64,000 nucleotides of DNA from Ruminococcus sp. Lineage in GTDB: Bacteria; Bacillota_A; Clostridia; Oscillospirales; Ruminococcaceae. A model generated the notes under the pieces. It ran no database searches, was not told the DNA's origin, and saw only the letters and a program-made list of their open reading frames with translations. Positions 61,001 to 64,000 of the stretch are shown here, piece after piece; position 1 is the stretch's first letter, and every line of letters starts with the position of its first letter. The stretch covers positions 1 to 64,000 of the forward strand of contig NZ_JAEEMU010000042.1 in the NCBI RefSeq assembly GCF_016283395.1, given 5' to 3'. The position numbers and the translations under genes were made by a program.

Positions 61001-61395
61001 CAGGTGAGAGAAGAAGTCTGAAAATAGACGTAAACGGCTCATATGCCACAACTCTTGACGGTCTGTATGCCAACAAAAACGACTGGTCGGGAATAGCTGC
61101 TGCCGATACTACAGTAAAGCTGAAAGCGGGCGTAAATACTATCAAGCTCTATAACGATAAGAGCTACGGACCTTCAATTGACAGAATAGCTGTAGCTATA
61201 CCTGTTAAGGATATTGAAGGTGACGTAAATCTTGACGGCGAATTCAGTGTGGCTGACCTTGTTCTCATGCAGAAATATCTTCTCGGAGCAGCTTCATTCA
61301 ATAAGCAGCAGTTCACTGCGGCAGACCTTAATAAGGACGAGATAATAGATATCTATGACCTTATAAAGTTCCGCAAAAAAATCATTTCAAAGTGA
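58027..61395 (+). CDS. Cellulosomal GH97 alpha-galactosidase-like enzyme with LamG, CBM35 and dockerin
   Basis: 1122 residues. Signal peptide (about 1-33), a LamG/concanavalin-type module (about 55-265), GH97 (about 290-935) and a CBM35-like module (about 938-1060, FYEAENAKLSGQASV, SNYITFDNVTVDKAGDYKL). A dockerin (about 1062-1120, GDVNLDGEFSVADLVLMQKYLLG and DLNKDEIIDIYDLIKFRK) ends it. In the GH97 barrel GVKVDYYESD presents D686, matching the aspartate nucleophile of retaining alpha-galactosidases in the family, rather than the glutamate pair of inverting SusB-type enzymes. The dockerin lacks the LIMQSLANP insert seen in the other three, so it may bind a different cohesin. AAAGAGGG is the upstream site. 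Confidence 0.88.
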   Translation: MRKNLIQKTISTAAALCVLIQPSVQIIPRSTAANTAMTYSNAVVANKGSAAGDAVIKGDSAAVVYDSTLKSDVLDLRGDSFGSGWLQLPAMFGKGCENGFSFSLKYKLDSEAESYTRLYQFSPVPFGAGAAPSYSSPDISIDLKDKKAFRTSIFVGKGTTTENDDKHRAIFDVQSAPDSGKWHELTAVYSKTKAEFYIDGKLQSISDADTLTDTMSSLFSEGVLPSYIYNSIGHSVYSDNDIKACVDDVALYGYALTAQQAAALPNDPLYLYTFEEDTITEGEAVPEQENATARDGTVLTSIPEYETVSPDGTLVTKFWKDSRGSYYYSVRKQSNGTWGTVIEPSKLGLVTTTEDLSSGFSQTAPAAAIVEHDETYSMPYGKHSKIRDNYKEISFPLKKGSSTLTVYFRVYDDGMGFRYALDHGASIKEETSQVIFPSKSKFWGNWPNATYEWDMVELPRDRANETNATYSCPYTGVINDKYWVTVTEASVFNEDAPYCAGSLQFIGDYHSLRFKGGVKVSGITMGSAFHTPWRAVVIGDSLDRMSSSDLVLNLNPPSVIEDTSWIKPGKTAWSWWSSGGDSPVEYHTQKDYIDFAAENGWDFVCLDFGWALWDDSEAKVKELCEYGAEKGIGIYLWYGVNNKGHSGYKDSKGNPAYPYYSLLDEATIVREFKRIRGLGVSGVKVDYYESDTQETMKQMNLCAKIAAENHLMVLFHGCTIPRGESRTYPNIVSYEAVNGTEYYKWFDAPALANRVSYTFTRNVVGSADFTPTGIPIYGIKATAGFALADVVTIESGIQHFAHSVYTYQGNKALPFLNDVPVAWDDMKVLDGYPMQFNVTARRSGSNWYVGASTLSARKVTVKLSELIDDDGTYTAYLFGDNKDGSQIEVKIIEDLTRDSVIEQQLLANGGFAMKITKSGMKLTTPYSNFKFYEAENAKLSGQASVTADKNGKYSSGNAYVGYVGGNGSNYITFDNVTVDKAGDYKLRIYYVSGERRSLKIDVNGSYATTLDGLYANKNDWSGIAAADTTVKLKAGVNTIKLYNDKSYGPSIDRIAVAIPVKDIEGDVNLDGEFSVADLVLMQKYLLGAASFNKQQFTAADLNKDEIIDIYDLIKFRKKIISK

Positions 61396-61416
61396 GGTCA
61401 AAGCTTTATAAACAGT

Positions 61417-61624
61417 ACTGTAAATTGAAATAGGGAAGAAAAACTATGTAATACAGCCATGAGCCGTTAGTCATTAGGCATTAGCCGGAAGAGTTCGCTT
61501 ATGCTCACATTATTAAATTATTCGCCGAGGGCGACACATTGGCTAATGGCAAAAGGCTAAGGGCTTGGTATTATGATAAATGAAAATAAAGATAATACTT
61601 CCCTGATTCAATCATTATTATTAT
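61417..61624. repeat. Dispersed intergenic repeat, copy 2
   Basis: Matches 5531-5742 end to end in the same orientation. It keeps ACTGTAAATTGAA, TAATACAGCCAT, GCCG-GTTCGCT, ATTATTCGCCG.GGGCGACACATTGGCTAA, and GATAATACTTCC. It is slightly shorter in the right-hand GGCTAA repeats. It lies just after the GH97 stop and is followed by a terminator. Confidence 0.85.
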
Positions 61625-61666
61625 CGCGGAAAGCTTTCTTATGAGAGTTTTCCGCGATATTTTCTC
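61622..61666 (+). terminator. Terminator after GH97
   Basis: TATCGCGGAAAGCTTTC pairs with GAGAGTTTTCCGCGATA around TTAT (two wobbles), then TTTT. Confidence 0.8.
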
Positions 61667-61754
61667 AATGATAAAAATAAATACTCCTGTATCGGAGCGG
61701 CAGCAGGTGATCACAGTATTTTTTTTAAAATATGAATATTTTTTGCCTGAGATA

Positions 61755-61783
61755 TTGATATTTTCCGATATTTATGTTATAAT
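61755..61783 (+). promoter_or_regulatory. Promoter of the GGDEF gene
   Basis: TTGATA (61755-61760), 17-nt spacer, TATAAT (61778-61783). Confidence 0.75.
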
Positions 61784-61839
61784 ATAGTATTACAAATCTC
61801 GGTTTAATATTCAACTTATTTACAAAAAGGGGTGCAATA

Positions 61840-63735
61840 ATGGATAGACCAATTGAAATAGCTGTTATTGTTGCGGGAATCGACGAAGAGTATCAGAACG
61901 CTGTTTTAGAAGGTATAAAAAAATGTGCAAAAAGGTACAGAGCTAATATTTCTTGTTTCTGTTCATTCAGCGGAGTCCTCTCAAGCAGGAAATTTGATAT
62001 AGGCGAATACAATATTTTCAATCTTATCAATTATAAGAAGTTTGACGGAATGATACTTCTTACCAATACTATCAGTGATCCTCTCGAAAAGGAAAAGATC
62101 ACTTCAAAAGTAAAAGACTCGGGTATCCCTGTAACTGTCCTTGACTGTGATGACTATCCCGAATTCTATAACATAAGCATAGACAATTACAAAGCTATGC
62201 GTTCACTTGTGGATCATATCCTCGATGAGCATAAGGTCACGCTCGTAAATTACATATCAGGTCCTATTGCAAATCCTGAGGCTTCTGCAAGACTTAACGC
62301 TTTCTACGACTCTATGGACGCTCATTCTATCCCTGTTGATAATGACCGCGTATATCTCGGAGAATTCAGAGCTGCTGACGGCAAAAAGGGCGTAGATCAG
62401 TTCATAAGCTCGGGAATGCCTCGTCCGCAGGCTATAATATGTGCTAATGACGCAATGGCACTTGCCGCTATTGAAGAACTGGGCAATTTCGGTTATAATG
62501 TTCCTAATGATATAATCGTAACAGGTTTTGACAACACTTATAACGCTCAGCATCATGTCCCTGCGCTTACAACGGTATCACGTCCTCTCGAAGAAGCAGG
62601 ATATAAAGCCTGCGAGATACTTGTCAAGGTAGCAAAGGGCGAAGAACACGATGATGACACTGTCTTTGAGGCGGTTCCTGTATTCAATGAGAGCTGCGGC
62701 TGTAAAAGTAAAAAGCTCAATGATCTTGATGAATTCAGGACATCTGCATATAAGCTTCTCAACAAATGCAGGGGAGATATATCTCTCCTCAACCGAATGA
62801 CTACTGAGCTTGCCGAAAAAGACGATCTTGACGGCAATTTGCGTACTGTTGCCTGCTTTATACGTGATATAAAATGCGATAGATTTTGTATCTGTTTATG
62901 CACTAACTGGGACGAGGTCGCATCTGAAAGTACTGTTTCAAAGGGGTATACTGCAAAAATGAGTGCTCCGCTGGTATTGGAAGACGGAACAAACCTGCCC
63001 GTAAAGGAGTTCCCGACTGCGGATATGCACCCTGTTCCACTGAAAAACGGCGGAAACATAAGTTACTTTATGCCGCTTCACTTCCGTGAAAACTGTCTGG
63101 GATACTACATATTTGTAAACAGCAGCTTCCCAACAAAGAGCCTGCTTTGCCATACCCTCATGCTTAATATAAGCAACTCTATCGAAAATATCCGCAAGCT
63201 CCTGCATATGAACAGCATGATAAAGGAGCTTGACCGACTTTATGTTATTGATCCGCTCTGCAACATCTATAACAGAAACGGATTTATCAGAGCAGCTGAT
63301 GAACTGCTGAAAAAGAGTCAGGGCACTAACAGTAAATTCCTTATCTCGTTTATAGATATGGACGGTCTGAAGCCCGTAAATGACAATTACGGTCATAAAG
63401 AGGGCGATTTCGCTCTCCAGCAGCTTGCAAACGTTATAAAGGAGTGTTGCCGCGGCGGCAGGATATGCGCACGTTTCGGCGGTGATGAGTTCATTATTTT
63501 CGGTGATAACGCCTGTGATGAGGATATTGATGCACTTGAAAGCGTGTTCAATGTTCAGCTCAAAAACATGAACAGACTTATCCATAAGCCTTACGAGCTT
63601 GATGCAAGTATAGGCACTATAGTTACCGAGGTCAATGACGAAACTTCACTTTTCAACCTTATAACACAGGCTGATGAAATAATGTACGAGAGGAAAAAGC
63701 GTAAGAGAACTTCTCGCTACCTCAGACACGACTGA
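61840..63735 (+). CDS. Sugar-binding-type sensor fused to a GGDEF diguanylate cyclase
   Basis: 631 residues, no signal peptide and no membrane helix, so cytoplasmic. Residues 5-285 are a LacI/periplasmic-binding-protein fold (AVIVAGIDEEYQNAVLEGIKK, PQAIICANDAMALAAIEELG, DIIVTGFDNT, LTTVSRPLEEAG) without the LacI helix-turn-helix. Residues about 300-455 may be a GAF-like sensor, and about 460-625 are GGDEF with ARFGGDEF (547-551) and FIDMDGLKPVNDNYGH. The active site is intact, so cyclic-di-GMP synthesis is expected. The usual RxxD inhibitory site reads RGGR, so product feedback is probably absent. It follows the fibre-enzyme genes and has its own promoter. Confidence 0.9.
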   Translation: MDRPIEIAVIVAGIDEEYQNAVLEGIKKCAKRYRANISCFCSFSGVLSSRKFDIGEYNIFNLINYKKFDGMILLTNTISDPLEKEKITSKVKDSGIPVTVLDCDDYPEFYNISIDNYKAMRSLVDHILDEHKVTLVNYISGPIANPEASARLNAFYDSMDAHSIPVDNDRVYLGEFRAADGKKGVDQFISSGMPRPQAIICANDAMALAAIEELGNFGYNVPNDIIVTGFDNTYNAQHHVPALTTVSRPLEEAGYKACEILVKVAKGEEHDDDTVFEAVPVFNESCGCKSKKLNDLDEFRTSAYKLLNKCRGDISLLNRMTTELAEKDDLDGNLRTVACFIRDIKCDRFCICLCTNWDEVASESTVSKGYTAKMSAPLVLEDGTNLPVKEFPTADMHPVPLKNGGNISYFMPLHFRENCLGYYIFVNSSFPTKSLLCHTLMLNISNSIENIRKLLHMNSMIKELDRLYVIDPLCNIYNRNGFIRAADELLKKSQGTNSKFLISFIDMDGLKPVNDNYGHKEGDFALQQLANVIKECCRGGRICARFGGDEFIIFGDNACDEDIDALESVFNVQLKNMNRLIHKPYELDASIGTIVTEVNDETSLFNLITQADEIMYERKKRKRTSRYLRHD

Positions 63736-64000
63736 TGTGATGACAAAACGCCCCGTTGCATAACCGTTATACTCATACAGAAATTTATGCTTATTATTGA
63801 GAGAACCCCTTTTGAAAAAGGGGCTTCTCTCAAACTCTCTCCCGAAAACTTCTGTTTTTATTTTTTCCCGGATAGGGCGCGTATGTAAAATAAAAAGACT
63901 TGCAAGTATACAGGTCGCGCCCTATCCGGGAAAAAATCAGATAAAAGTCTTTGGAAAGGGGTTCGGGGGAAAACCTTTCCTCAGAAAGGGTTCCCCCGAT
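63736..64000. other. Right-edge non-coding region
   Basis: No gene. From 63797 on it is occupied by the hairpin-rich element listed next. Confidence 0.6.
63797..64000. repeat. Hairpin-rich palindromic element, cut by window end
   Basis: Three palindromes in a row. First, TTGAGAGAACCCCTTTT pairs with AAAAGGGGCTTCTCTCAA (63797-63833, one bulge). Second, 63860-63881 pairs perfectly over 22 bp with 63916-63937 (ATTTTTTCCCGG at one end), with a 34-nt loop. Third, TCGGGGGAAAACCTTTC pairs imperfectly with GAAAGGGTTCCCCCGA at the window edge. No coding content. Confidence 0.7.

Larger units (their letters stand above)
61396..61839. other. Intergenic region between GH97 and GGDEF genes
   Basis: No gene. 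It holds repeat copy 2, a terminator, and the promoter of the GGDEF gene, each listed. Confidence 0.7.

Overview
The window looks like a chromosomal segment of a cellulosome-forming Ruminococcus, closest in style to R. flavefaciens or R. champanellensis. Three secreted proteins carry dockerins with the long LIMQSLANP-type first helix and a long inter-repeat insert that I associate with that clade. T-rich linkers join plant-polysaccharide catalytic modules, the murein genes are of the meso-DAP Firmicutes type, and there are sporulation-family relatives (SpoVG, SpoIID-like, SpoVD-like PBP, sigma-H-like). This assignment is inference from protein content; no rRNA is present.

Layout. 1-4.2 kb: start of lexA and murC on the minus strand, then spoVG, a NUDIX hydrolase, and an AT-rich secreted ricin-lectin/caspase-like protein. 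4.4-11.6 kb: cysteine desulfurase and thiI (tRNA thiolation) separated by a dispersed repeat, then a cinA-type amidase, two class B sortases and an unusual SpoIID-like protein. 12-26.5 kb: a long division and cell-wall (dcw) cluster, mraZ-rsmH-ftsL-PBP-murE-mraY-ftsW-murG-(alpha/beta hydrolase)-murA-ftsQ-ftsZ. It is preceded by phased GGTGA boxes that look like MraZ operators. murD, murF, murB and ftsA are not in it.

26.6-35.8 kb: an XRE regulator, a DivIVA-like coiled-coil protein, a sigma-H-like factor, a zinc-ribbon protein behind a tRNA-like leader, a TrmK-NIF3 fusion, RlmA-like methyltransferase, RqcH/NFACT, 3-methyladenine glycosylase and an AraC regulator. 36.2-39.4 kb: VTC-type polyphosphate polymerase, DUF4956 membrane protein and a Cthe_2159-like surface lipoprotein in one operon. 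39.5-44.3 kb: a candidate structured small RNA with its own promoter and terminator, a ribbon-helix-helix protein, clpB, HU, and an H1-like Lys/Ala/Pro protein.

44.4-61.4 kb: the fibre-degradation section. It holds a 1149-residue secreted dockerin protein with zinc-ribbon-like N-terminus, a PL1-PL9 pectate lyase, a GH26 mannanase and a GH97 alpha-galactosidase-like enzyme, the last three each with a C-terminal dockerin. They are interrupted by a minus-strand group (lipoprotein, radA, small membrane protein, VOC protein) and a C39-like mini-protease. 61.8-63.7 kb: a cytoplasmic sugar-binding-type sensor fused to a GGDEF diguanylate cyclase. The right edge runs into a hairpin-rich repeat element.

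Most interesting: the apparent circular permutation in the SpoIID-like protein, the 250-nt candidate ncRNA at 39.5 kb, the structured segment between ftsL and the PBP gene, the tRNA-like leader at 29.85 kb, the phased MraZ boxes, and the polyphosphate/cellulose-binding operon. All coordinates and motifs were read by eye; no searches or folding programs were run.
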